Positions 48,545 to 60,757 of a stretch of 64,000 bases of DNA are shown one piece after another (the first letter of the stretch is position 1; the number at the start of each line of letters is the position of its first letter). The notes beneath the pieces were generated by a model that was not told the DNA's origin, did no database searches, and saw nothing but the letters and a program-made list of their open reading frames with translations. The position numbers and the translations under genes are program-made. Source of the DNA: Phallusia mammillata (Eukaryota > Chordata > Ascidiacea > Phlebobranchia > Ascidiidae); NCBI GenBank assembly GCA_003260075.1, contig QLIY01000395.1, positions 62,001 through 126,000 on the forward strand. Reading direction: 5' to 3'.

Positions 48545-49366
48545 CATCTCTCGATCTCGGTACATGCGCGACTGGTTTGCAGCCCTAATCCTAAATTTTA
48601 TCGATAGGTCTTCTGCAAAAGGAACTAAGTGTTGAAAAACAAAAAGCTTGACGTAAAAAAACGCAAAGCTTGGGTACGAAGTTGAAAAAATATTTTCTAA
48701 AACAGCTTCAATTAATAAAGCACACCTTGAGGTAAAACTTTGTTCATAGAAAACAAAATACACTTTGTCGGTTGATTTGGATGTAAAATGGACAAAAAAT
48801 GCCTAGGTTTACGTTCGCATATATTTTGATGAAAACTAACTTCTTGGTATGTTTTTTAAATAAAAACAACTATGGAGCCACTTTCCATTTTTTACTAATA
48901 ACCATCTGAGCATGACAAAATTTTGAAGCGTTGTGTTTTGTTGGTGGCCCGACGTTTTGGTTTTAGCCGGAAGCCTAAAACATTTGGAAACAAACCGACC
49001 TACACAGATGAGTCTAAACGCCAACCTTACACCACCAATATACATCATAAGCACCGAAACAGCTGTTCTAGAACATATAGAAGAAAAACCTTAAACACAA
49101 TTTCGGCTAAAATAAATCACGTACATTTCTGCTTAAAATTATTCATATAGCAGCTAGTGCGTTTTGTATGCTTAGAGTGGAACCAAGGCAAGGCTGCTGA
49201 TGCCAATAGACACTGTGCGTGCGGCGTTTCCGTTCCCTGCAGGCGCGTGTGGCGTCATATTGCCATCGCGATTAATTATTTCAGTCGGTTACTGCGCAGT
49301 GACGTAACGCTGTAGTGCAACAATAATACCAGCACGCTTTCTAACACTGGGCCTCACGATCGAGCA

Positions 49367-49449
49367 TGAATACGGAAGTCTCTACAGCTGGTAGCATGGA
49401 CATGTGTCGCCTTGTCTGCACTCTCACCTTTATCAGTCTGACGTGGAAG
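49367..49449 (+). CDS. possible first exon with signal peptide
   Basis: The ATG at 49367 opens MNTEVSTAGSMDMCRLVCTL, then TFISLTWK, followed by the donor-like AAG|GTTCGT. The ~120 bp upstream is GC-richer than its surroundings and lies divergent to the gene starting at 48517, as for a shared promoter region. No downstream exon is identified. Confidence 0.3.
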
Positions 49450-50568
49450 GTTCGTTCAACGTAATTCAATTTAAGCACCTGGTTTTAATCCTTTAATACA
49501 AAAACGGACCAACATTTGGATGCAAATAACTGGTTTCAAATACACATATTAAGGGTTTTGTTCACGTTCATTTTTGATTTAAATGAAAAGGAAGTCTTTT
49601 TCGCCCTGCACTTGTTCTAAATGGAATGAAATGCATTGTTGATAGGAAAATAAACCTTATTTGGCAGTGCTTTAAAATCTAAGAAACAGTCGTGGATTGA
49701 AAATGAGGGCAAAGGAGAAAAACAATACAGTTTATATTCATATGTTCAAAACATATGGGCTCACTATTTGAAAACTTTCAAAATGCTATGGATAAATAAT
49801 ACCTTGCTGTTGACAAAAAGCCCAAGTTTTGCTTTTTGACTTATTTTCAAAACAGAATTTGTAGTAAAGATTTGATTTAACTTCCAACCATTACGTATCC
49901 GTCGTTATGTCCTAAAATGTACTCCAGTAGGTATATATATAAAAATAGGTTGTGGGCAGATGAATTTGTCGCTATTGCGTCAGTACAACACGTTGGCACT
50001 GGTGAAATCACATCTGATCATACCAATTCGTATGTCATATGATGATTGCTTTCACACCACGTTTAATCAACAAACTAATGGAAGCCCCCGCGCTTGCAGT
50101 TACCTCTTATTACTACAACAAGTAAAATCCTTACATTGCATAAATATCGTGAAAATAACATAGCTGTCCTTTAGTAAGGCTATAACCGGCAAATCACAAA
50201 TCAGGTTAATGTATTTATTTAATAAGTCCGACCCTGCGTGCTTGGTTACTGCAACGGCCAAGTCAAGTCAATACGACTAACAGTTTCATACAGTGTTATG
50301 GCGTATGGCTTTGGGCCAATCGTTTCCACGAAACTAACAAAAACGTTGTGGCGAATTATGCACGTCCATTAACAGAAGACCAGTAATCCAAGAATCGCTC
50401 AGATGATTCCAGTTGCGGATAATATAAACTAAACTGTCTAATTTAAGTGTACTGAAAGTTTCAGCTTATGAAATGAATCTCTATAAACGCTCAATCTATA
50501 AAACTATTGACGGTTTTGATTCCTTGTAACAATAAACACACTATGACTATAGTATATAGAGTTATACA

Positions 50569-51131
50569 CATAGGTGCCGAGTGGGCGGTGGCGGGGTGGC
50601 GCCGCCACCTTGGGTTTGTAAAGCACGGTGGCGGCCACCGTGGATATTTTGGTTTGTTTGTGGCGGTATCGTACGAAACATTGTAAAATCTGAGAAAAAT
50701 CAGGAACGATTTTGCTTCTTAACAAGCGTGCTGGCGAAAAAGCAGCAAAAACTGCAACCTGTTTCGATTAGTGCCTTGTTTATGAGGTCAAACACACAAT
50801 TGTTGCCAGTGAATGTTTGGCCATTATTGTGTACAATTCGATTGTGCTGTAATAAATGGTTATTTTAGGTGATACAAAGCAAAAACAACATGACAAAACA
50901 TTTTTTTAAACGCTGCTAAACCAATGATAAACGTTACACAGCAAAGTGTTACAAACAATTACTATTTCAAAAATTTCTGTTTTATGATTTTGACAAACGT
51001 TGCATTCTATGGGAAGTTTGTTGGGCTTTAGAGTTTGAGCTCATGTGGTGGCACGCATTAGTGACGTCACATAAAATGACGTCATATTTCTAGTCCGCCA
51101 CCTTGCATTTTTGCAAAACTCGGCGCCTATG
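50569..51131. mobile_element. non-autonomous hAT element (GCCGCCACC-rich)
   Basis: The ends CATAGGTGCCGAG and CTCGGCGCCTATG are flanked by an exact 8-bp duplication GTTATACA (50561-50568 and 51132-51139). Subterminal ggtggcgg and gccgccacc repeats are present. It encodes no transposase. Confidence 0.88.
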
Positions 51132-51854
51132 GTTATACATACTTTATCGCCCTTTTCCACGCATCTTTTAAAGATTGTGTGATCAACGTTCAACCTTTAT
51201 TTGCTAAATGTTTCATTAAACTCAGAATAAATGCTAGAAACGTTTTTTTTTAATCCAGCCTTCTAAATTGATTATTTTTTTATGATGACTTTGACATATA
51301 AGGCTCTGAACAGACATATCATGATTTCGACATCAAAACACGTTGTTAGAAGTAATCTAAATGATCTAACTGCAACAATAGAATTACACATTAGCACGAA
51401 TACATGGGTCCAAAATCAAACAAGGCTGGCGCACTATTACAGTGATGATTTTGCTACACTGATGATTTTTCTAACATGTATGCATGCTGTTTCCTATAAC
51501 CTTTGCTAAACATCTACTAAAATAATTTAAAAGCAGCTTCAAGACTTCTGAATAGTAAGCATCTGCAACTTTGTTCTTTTAACAACAATACTAACTTCTG
51601 TTTTGTCACAATGCCTCAATGATTGTTTCAGCAACCAAAGTTTTCAACAATAACTGTCGTTGCTGGATATAAAATTAGCTGTAGCCTAAGTTCAGTCATA
51701 CTAACTACGTTGTGACTAAACCCACTGGGTGCTACTGCTGTAAATCCGTGGTTTGTATTTGTGAACATTTTCATCATGGATGTACCGCTTACAGTAGCCT
51801 TGCTTAGTGTTCAACAGTACAGCTAAAGTCTTGCTGTTACATCGGTTAACGGTT

Positions 51855-51865
51855 GGGGGGGGGGG
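51855..51865. other. ten-G join between overlapping flanks
   Basis: 51748-51855 recurs at 51866-51972 with about two substitutions; ten G were added after the genomic G. Confidence 0.9.
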
Positions 51866-52264
51866 TGGTTTGTATCTGTGAACATTTTCATCATGGATGT
51901 ACCGCTTACAGTAGCCTTGCTTACTGTTCAACAGTACAGCTAAAGTCTTGCTGTTACATCGGTTAACGGTTGTGTTATATGATCAGGGAAGTAGCTATGA
52001 GGCAGTCTACTGTGCCTTCCTGTATGAGATGCACATACGTTGCATTGTAGACGGTTATGCGTAAATCGTTGCAACCGTGTCAGCCGGCCAAATTCTCAAG
52101 CGTAAATCTGGCCTTAGCCTCTACAGTTGCACGACAAACACGAAAAATTCTGTTTTATTGTACACTTGTCTCTAAAACCATGTTTTATCAGCTAAGTAAC
52201 TGTCTGATTGACTCTTGACTCAAGGTAGCAACTCCAAACGCAAGAAACTGCCCGGTTAAAAAAA

Positions 52265-52274
52265 GGGGGGGGGG
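52265..52274. other. ten-G run, probable join
   Basis: Exactly ten G after an A-run. No clear flank duplication. Confidence 0.7.
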
Positions 52275-53539
52275 TTTGATAACTTGAAAAAGTACAACAG
52301 ACTTTTTTATAAACTAAGTATAATCGAAAACACCATTAAAAAAGATTACAATTGAAAACAGTTTTACCGGCGCCTGTAACAGTTCTGTTTTGTAGCTTAC
52401 TTGTGGTTTGGTAATTAGGAAACGGCTTAAATCAATGCTCAGTGCGGTATTAAACAACTTTAAGCCCTTAACCACACCACTGCAACAGCGCTTTAAGCTA
52501 ACTATAAACAACCGTTAAATACTACACTACCTTCCAAGAATTAACCCCAAATAACAACAAAATAATCACCAATTAGAATTTTAGGAAAATCTAAGCAACC
52601 AGCTATTAAACCACTCTATTCTGCAAACTCAGTAAAGTAAGTGAAGAAGTAACCCTTGGCGGAAATTATATGCTGTCATTTCCTGGGATGCGTGCCTGTT
52701 ATCACGCGCATGCGCACAACGTTGTGTGTGCCGGCAGTTCTTGCGCGCGTGCCTCCTCATTAACGTTGCTGCAAAATTTATATCACAGTTTTGCACACTT
52801 TACTGTTGTCTATTTCATTTTAAGCCGTTTATGGTATTCACTGGTAAAGTGATAATTTAACAGTGCAATTTAAGAAGTCCAAGCACACGCAAGTGCGACT
52901 CCTAACGTTGACATTGGTTCAAGTGTTTTTGCCATACATTTATTGGGGTACAAATTGTGCGCCATTATTTCGTGGAAAGCAGAACACACAAAAATAGTAG
53001 TTTATACCAGAATGTATTTTATATAATCAAGTTGTTGTATAAAAATGCACAAAACACTAAAGGCGCAGCAGCGACAACAAGCGGTGGGCAGAATATTTGG
53101 CATGTTTAGTGAAACAACATACAAAAAATATAATATTGTTTCGGTAAAACAAATTTACTCCCTACGTTAAACAACAGCATTGTAGATATTCAAATCTTAA
53201 AATCGGATAAAAATGAAATTTAACGACCACGATTCGAAAATATCTGGCGGTTACTTTTTGTGGAAATAAGTTGATTTTATGCGATGCTGGATCCGTATTT
53301 CCTTTAAATATCTGCAAAGTAAAATGTTTGTTGTACTTTTCAGGTATTTTATTTTCCTGTGTAAATTTATTGGATTATTACGATTATGCTTGTTTTTATT
53401 AAGTTTTATTTATGCATGATGTGCCTGGTAGCTATATTTTGAAAAAGTAGCCTGCCCTAGGCCTACATCACTAAATTTCTATTGCACCAACCCTGCAAAG
53501 TGTACAATGCCGGGATGATTTATGCAGCCTTTTAACTAA

Positions 53540-53550
53540 GGGGGGGGGGG
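53540..53550. other. ten-G join between overlapping flanks
   Basis: 53466-53540 recurs at 53551-53627 with one substitution; ten G were added after the genomic G. Confidence 0.9.
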
Positions 53551-53797
53551 CATCACTAAATTTCTATTGCACCAACACTGCAAAGTGTACAATGCCGGGA
53601 TGATTTATGCAGCCTTTTAACTAAGGGCAAACACAAAACACCGTTAAAAACTTGTCTAGTGCGCAATTTAGGTACAAATGTAAAGAACATCATGTACTGA
53701 GCTGAAATCGAAAGCAAGTCCAAAGCCTCATCCGAATTATTCAAGAAAGCCCAAATTAGAATCGAAAGTTGGTTAAAATTGCGGCTAAATATATTGG

Positions 53798-54013
53798 GTA
53801 GAGCTATTAACACAGGAACTCACAACAAGCCGGTTTGGGAATTTACGATAGGTGGCGCTAAAGGGCATAAGCGTTTACGACAACAATAATGGCTGATTAG
53901 AAAATTGCCGACCCTGCAATTATTTTTATCGTAAATGCCTATGTTCCGTTGCGCCACCTATCGAAAATTCCCAAACCGGCGTGTTGTGAGTTCCTGTGTT
54001 AATAGCTCTACCG
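53798..54013. mobile_element. MITE with ~60-bp terminal inverted repeats
   Basis: The left arm begins ggtagagctattaacacagg and the right arm ends with its complement. Pairing extends about 60 bp inwards, through a gataggtggcgc block, with two or three mismatches. A half-copy starts near 61271 (ggtagagctactaacacagg). The target-site duplication is unclear. Confidence 0.8.
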
Positions 54014-54029
54014 CTATATTGAAACTAAA

Positions 54030-54072
54030 GCAAGAACCCGACCCGAAATGATCGGGCCGACTTACAACTCTG
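54030..54072. mobile_element. end fragment of the CGGGCC-rich hAT MITE
   Basis: On the - strand this reads CAGAGTTGTAAGTCGGCCCG, the same terminal sequence as the elements at 1282 and 13673. The opposite end is missing, apparently lost next to the MITE at 53798-54013. The terminus contains a consensus splice donor, GTAAGT. Confidence 0.65.
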
Positions 54073-57000
54073 ACATTGACTACGTTGTTCGCCCCAGAAA
54101 TTGAGTTTATAGTTTGTAGCTGCATTTCTTCGTTGCCATATTGGATCACAAACGACTTTACCCATCCAACATCTCCCAATTCACTGACACCTCCTTGGGT
54201 AATAACTCCGTATAGTTGAGTTTTGTGAAGAAAGTCAACTTGTATCCATTCTCCAGAATTAGCATCTTAAGAAAAAACTTTACAACATAAGTTACTTCGG
54301 TTGTTTCATTTCAACATAGCAACCAATATTAGGACACAAATATACGAGATCGTACAAACAATTAGTGGTAAAATAAGTTATATCAAACGTTTTATTGGCT
54401 TTTCGTGTCAGCTAATCTAATTTAGTAAACAACCTTTCACAATTAATAGGTTTAGATAATGTGAGCATGAAACTTTACATAGTTTGTTTTTCAGTTTTAT
54501 TCGGGTGATGACAATGAACGCTTTAACGTTGTACACTGAGAAATTGACTTGCATTTTCTTGTTTACTACCTTGTCGTACTTACTTTTGGGCATCCACGCT
54601 GCTTTTTGTCGGTTTAAACGTCCGCAAGACGGCGCCATTGCTCTACTTATCATTGAAGATGACGTCATTTGCTCATCGTATATCCGTCTACTTTTGATTC
54701 CAGCGTAACAAGAAACTAAATCATTTTCCGAAAATTCTGCAATTTAGGGAACAAAGGGACCTAACTAACAGGGCATCCATTTTTATTTATTTTATTTAGA
54801 AGTGACAAAATATTTATAACACTTACGCCGGAACGATTTGAATAACGCAATTCGTATTGGATTGCAAATGTATTTGAAAACATATTGTAACTATGAAAAT
54901 CTACCTTATCTAAATTAAGTGAGATGAGCCTGTCAATAATCGTTAAAATTATGCAAGTTTGACAACCAACCTTGTAAGTATTTTTGTTTTCTTGACTTTA
55001 TGGAGGAAATCATGTGCTTTCTCGCATCTATGTAAACATTTTAAGAGTTTAATTCCATTACATGTATTTTGCAGCACTTTGAAAACACTCACCGTGTAGG
55101 CGAAACAATGATTGGCGAACTCTACATGTAAATATTGTTTCGTTGTAGCTAAATCTTTCACAATCGGCAATTTTTCTTCTGCTGACAATCACTGTGCCAC
55201 CATTTTCTTGGGAAAATGTAAATGTGCTTAGTTTAAAATATGATGTTTAAGTGTCCCTCCCAACACTTAGAATGGTTGGCATGAGCACATTGTAACAACA
55301 CTAACTATTTTTTCCAATACTATGTACAAAAGCACCAGTTTGGAAACGTTTATTTTCAGATCAAAATCGGTCAGCTTTCTTGTTTGGTTAAGAAAAATAT
55401 ATTTTGATATAAAACCATATTAAAAAAGCAAGAGGTTAAAAGAACTATTTACCTATTAATAAATCTTTACGAAAATTACAACGGAATTGTGAATGGTCCT
55501 AGAATCAACTAGCAAAAAAATTTGTGTAAAATATACCACATTTACATGTTTTTAAACGTGTCATGATATTGACAACAGTTCATTTTTATTGAAATTTCGG
55601 CTAAATTACAAGCTAAATTACAAGATTTCAATGGCAATTTTGTTGATTGTAAATTATAAGACAGCTATTGCAAGTTATCTATCCTGTATTAATACTGACA
55701 TCATAAAAATACACACATATAAACCGTTGCATTGGGTAACAGTTTTTAATTTTGTGTCAGCAAACGACATAACGTACTTGTTATCAACTTTTCGGAGATG
55801 GCAGACAAGCACACGAGATCATTTCTGTAATATGTTCCTGTCAAACTGCTGGTTATATTCGTTACAGTACAATTTCCAGGACAAACAGCAGTCAAAAACT
55901 CCTCTGTTATCGACGAAAATCTCGTGTCGCAGCCGACTAGTACAAAAGCTCAATTATTATTTCCGATTTTTGTACTTATTTCTGACAGAACCAACCTTTG
56001 AAAGCTTGCTGGACATATTGCAAGGCTAGTAAATATAAAATTCGCAAAATTCCCTTCATATCAACATAGTCATCTGTTTTGTGCAGTAAGCTAGCCTGTC
56101 ATACAGTGGGGTAGCTTTACATGTCAATGTTCGTTTTGCTGAAAACAATAGAATATTTTTCTGATGCAAAACGCGTCATCGACTATAAATCAGCAATTGC
56201 TGGGTCCACATATTTTTCAATACTGCGCTATGTTGTCATATGCGTGGCTTCACTAGCAAAAATCAGGCAGCAGTTCCAACTGTAACAACCTTTAACTCAG
56301 TTAAATTAACTGGAATCTATACAATACAACTCTTTTACTGTATTTTTCACTTGCTATTATCATTCAAATTTGTTGTTTACAATTGATTGTGATGTAATAA
56401 TTGACGAAACAATTGAAGTTTCATTTATCTCGTTGCTGATGTTTGGGTAGTTAACAGCACGGTTATGTTGGGGATTAGGCTGCCGCAATTTCCCTTTGTA
56501 ACGGAGTCAGGAAGCTTGTGTTTCCAGCCGTGCGCCCGCAAATGTGATTTAGCGTTCCCTGCTGAATTTTCTACCACGTGTCTTGCGTTTCGTGTACACA
56601 CTGGACTGGAAACACACTGGAGTCTAGACTGTGTGAAAACACTAGCCTCAGTCTGCAATAGCGACGGGCCATGTCAAAAACTTTAACGCTCCGAACACAT
56701 ACGTATATGATGTTGTTGAGTTAGATATTGAGTATTAATGAGCAAACCATAATGACATTGTTGTATGTTTCAACCGGCTTTGTTTGTTTGTAAACTTTTC
56801 GTTTTACTATCACTATCCCTAAAAACAACCAAACAAATTTCATTTACAACTGTTTATTCGTTTTTTTTTTTAAAAACAGACGTAATTCTGAGTACAGTGA
56901 CAAACAACCACAATATTTAGAACTGTAACCACAATGTAGCTTATTCAGTTACTGTCAGATATATTTTGCTATAAAAGCATCGTCGGTGTCTAAAAAAGCC

Positions 57001-60000
57001 GTATAGGCTTGAATAAAATATTGGCCTTTTCAATTAGTAAATCGTTACAAAAATTGACAATGCTACACCACTTAAAAATGTAACTACACATTCCTAACAA
57101 ACGCAACGGTCCATCAATCCAGCATCAGACAACATGAAGAAAAGTTTTGTTACTACTCTTTTACATTTGTTTTCTGAATGTTCTTTCAGTTTTTCAATTC
57201 TTCCTGCGAGGATACCTAAACATAAAAGCCAAATAAATCCGTTTATTTTTTTATTATTTTACTAAACGTAGTTTTATTCGCAATCGAGTAATTGTTGTGT
57301 GTAGTATATCGTAAATCACGAGTCACCAGAGACTCAGTAAGACAGATGGAGACAACAGTCGCGTATAATAACAGGCTGAAAACTTTGAGGGGGGGGGGCG
57401 TGTGTAGTATATCGTAAATCACGAGTCACCAGAGACTCAGTACGACAGATGGAGACAACAGTCGCGTATAATAACAGGCTGAAAACTTTGACAAGTCTGA
57501 AGTCGTCCACCGTTTTTTATGTTTTTATATATTTATATTGAAATAATTGGTAATGTCATTTCGCTCCGTTGTGATTTTTATGTTTCGATCCAAGACGATA
57601 ATGATTTGTGGAAAAGGTTCCTACAACTATGGGTGTGGCCGACCAAATGTGAGTAAAAAAATCAGAACAAAAAATAAACAATATTTTCACATAAAGGTGA
57701 CAACGAAATTAGCTTTGTGAGTAGATTTAAAATTTGTTTTAAATCGAAAAAGGCGCTCTTTGGACTATTTGAATTACCTGTTGTTCGACTATGCTTTACC
57801 GCGAAGAAAAAACGAGTAGGTGCCCCATGGAGCCACTCTTGGTAGAAATAAACTCCGTTGGAAGTGTCACCTCTCTTGATAATGAATTTTTCATCTTTAG
57901 AACGAATTTTTTTGGCCTCAAGTCGTTGACGGTTTGATTCCTGTTTTTCAAAGTTTTCGCCACTGGATTTCATTCAACTTACAATACACGGTAACTGTAT
58001 GAACTTATAAATGAGAATAAACATCTGAGTTTTAATTTACCTCCAACAATATTTTTCCATGTTCCTCAGAAGAAAACTTTTCAGGTGGGTCAAGAGTTGG
58101 ACGTTCGGTTGCCTGTATTCAAAGGTTGTTTTTTCGCCATTAAAATTCAACTTACAATAGGCCTACTTGGGTAAATGTATGAAAGAATAAATGATAAGAG
58201 AATAAAAGCAAACAGAGTAAATTTTGTCCAAATTTGGATTTACCGTTGGAGCGTATCTTCTATACTGGGTCGTGGCGCTGGGTCAAGGGATAGACGTTTA
58301 AGCTTGGATTCCTGATTTCAAAGGTTTGTTCATTAGCAACTAAATTAGATTTCACATAACTTACAATGCGAGGAAAAATGTATGAAAGAATAAAATCTAA
58401 GCAAATATAAACAAAGCATTAAATACTGTTCATGATCAATAAAAGTTAAATCACAAACAAAGCAAAAAATCTACTTGCCGTCGGATCGAAGATGGTGGGG
58501 TTAATTTTCTGTGGAGATGAACCCAGAATGACTCCATCCTTATTGAATATGATGATGACAACATCAACATCATCAACTTCGTGCCCATAAATCTGCTTCG
58601 GGGGGGGGGATATTGAATATGATGACAACATCAACATCATCAACTTCGTGCCCATAAATCTGCTTCTTTATCCCAATCTATACAGTTTCCCAGTTGTGAG
58701 CAGCAATTAAACGATCAACAACGCAGTAAAAGTCCACATATTAGACATGACGGATTTTTAATCAACCTGTAACTTAAAGTTAGTTTAGCGTTACATCACA
58801 ACAAATTTATTGACAAGCTGTAGGACCAGTGGTGGGATTCAGCCGGTTCGCACCGGTTCTAGAGAACCGTCTCACGAAATTTTATGAGATAAGCGAACCG
58901 GTTAGCATTAGGGGGGGGGGTCACGTTTTGTCGTAAAAAAAGGTTTGCAACCTTTAAAAAATAGGAAGGAGACAAAAAGTTATGGGGGGGGGGCCCACCA
59001 CTGTATCTAACCTTCTGCCTAAAAAAAACGATTTTAAGGTTTGGAAAGATTTAAGTTTTAGAAATTCAATATACCCAGAGTTGGTCGTCCATAAGTAACA
59101 ACAAAATTGTTTTCCGTCGAACTTCTGAATAAATAGCTTTTCGAGGTGATCAAAGTTACTTTGCGCCTGTACGTTCCCCTAAAATCAAACTTAGTTTTAG
59201 TTGGGTGTTCGAACAGACGTCCAAGCTCTTCTCCATGTCATGTGTGCTTTAGCAGCTAAAGCTGCTGCTGTATAACATGTCAAAATTAAACACTCACCGA
59301 CAATCACGGAAAACAATTTAGCCTTCTTTTGTCCAAAAATTGCAATACAAACGAGTTTACTTAGGGCAGTACTAAACTCACCTCACTTAACTACGTTGTA
59401 CAGTAAATGAATCAATCATTATAACCTGCAGACAATAGCCTTCTAATTTCACTGTTACGCACACGTAAGCGATTGTTACTTCATAACAGGAGTAATAGTG
59501 GGATAAGTTAGTCATGCAGTTAGTCAATGGGAGTTATTCCAAAGCAATTGTCTAGTTAGTACATTTGTTCCTTAAACTAGATTCACTATGTTTACTCCAA
59601 AACAACTTAATTTTAAGCAGGGTTGCCAGATAAAAATTGCTGAAAAGTGCCAACCACAACAAAAAAGCGCCAAACAAAAATTGTTTAACGCCAAAAATCC
59701 CGCCAAACATTTTTTAACAAAACTAGCAGGAGAACGTATATTATACAGCTGTATAAGTCCTTTTATTAGCCGAACTGTATTAATTTGGTAAGTAGAATAT
59801 TTGAATGGCTGTGCGGGACCGTTTGTTTGTGTACCGTAACAAATAACTGGAAATTTTATTTCCCGTGCACTCGTGCAGTACTCGAAAAGAAGTAAGTTCC
59901 AAAAACAACATTACCTGGCTGTAAAATGATGTGTTGTTTAATTCCATTAACCAACATTTACCAAAGTTTTATATGGTGCCCCATGAAATGGTTATGGTGC

Positions 60001-60668
60001 CCAAAACAAACTACTGGCGATTGTGATGTTTGCCGTAAACATACGCACCTATTGCCTATTCAGGGTTTTCTATTTTCACTCGAACATTTACTTGGCGAAT
60101 AAAAATCCACTTATTTACTGAACAGGGGCTGTTTTGCCACAAACTAACAGAATTGGACATTGTTCTGATTTGATTTTTCTTAACGTAGTCATTAGGGTTT
60201 CAAGATTAGGATTATTACTACCATATTAATCGAAATACAATTAGTTAAAAGTAAAGTCATTCAACATTATTGATGATGCAATTTACCAGACAGCATTAGT
60301 TTGACTTGGATTCTTACAATAGCTTAGAAGTGTTTTTCCACTTTCATGCACTTTCCCTTCGTAAGCTGGTTTCCACTTTTTAAATAACAATATTAAACAT
60401 TTAAAAACTATTTAACTTCAATGGTGCACTCGCTGTATGTCACTCCTCACACAAACATTCGGATTCCCATCTTATTTTCTAATGTCTAGTCAGAGAGTAG
60501 AGACTACTATTGTATTGGTTGGCTAAAGAGGGGCATTCATGACGTAAGCAGTCATTAAATGAAAGATAACCTTAACCTGTATTGTAAAAGCGCAGCTAAT
60601 GAATCTAACCTTGATTTTTGGGGTCAAAAAGATAACCCTTTGACAAACGATGCCCAAACGTTCATTAA

Positions 60669-60757
<89 letters not shown>

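Larger units (their letters stand above)
58827..59003. mobile_element. hAT-like MITE broken by two gaps
   Basis: It begins CAGTGGTGGGATTCAGCCGG and ends CCCACCACTG. Ten-G runs at 58911-58920 and 58984-58993 replace interior sequence. Flanking octamers match poorly (about 4/8), so the identification rests on the ends. Confidence 0.65.

Noticed and set aside
55589..56029. 146-residue + strand ORF
   Set aside because: The opposite strand carries a clear LCCL exon with splice borders over the same bases; the + frame is a shadow with no domain.
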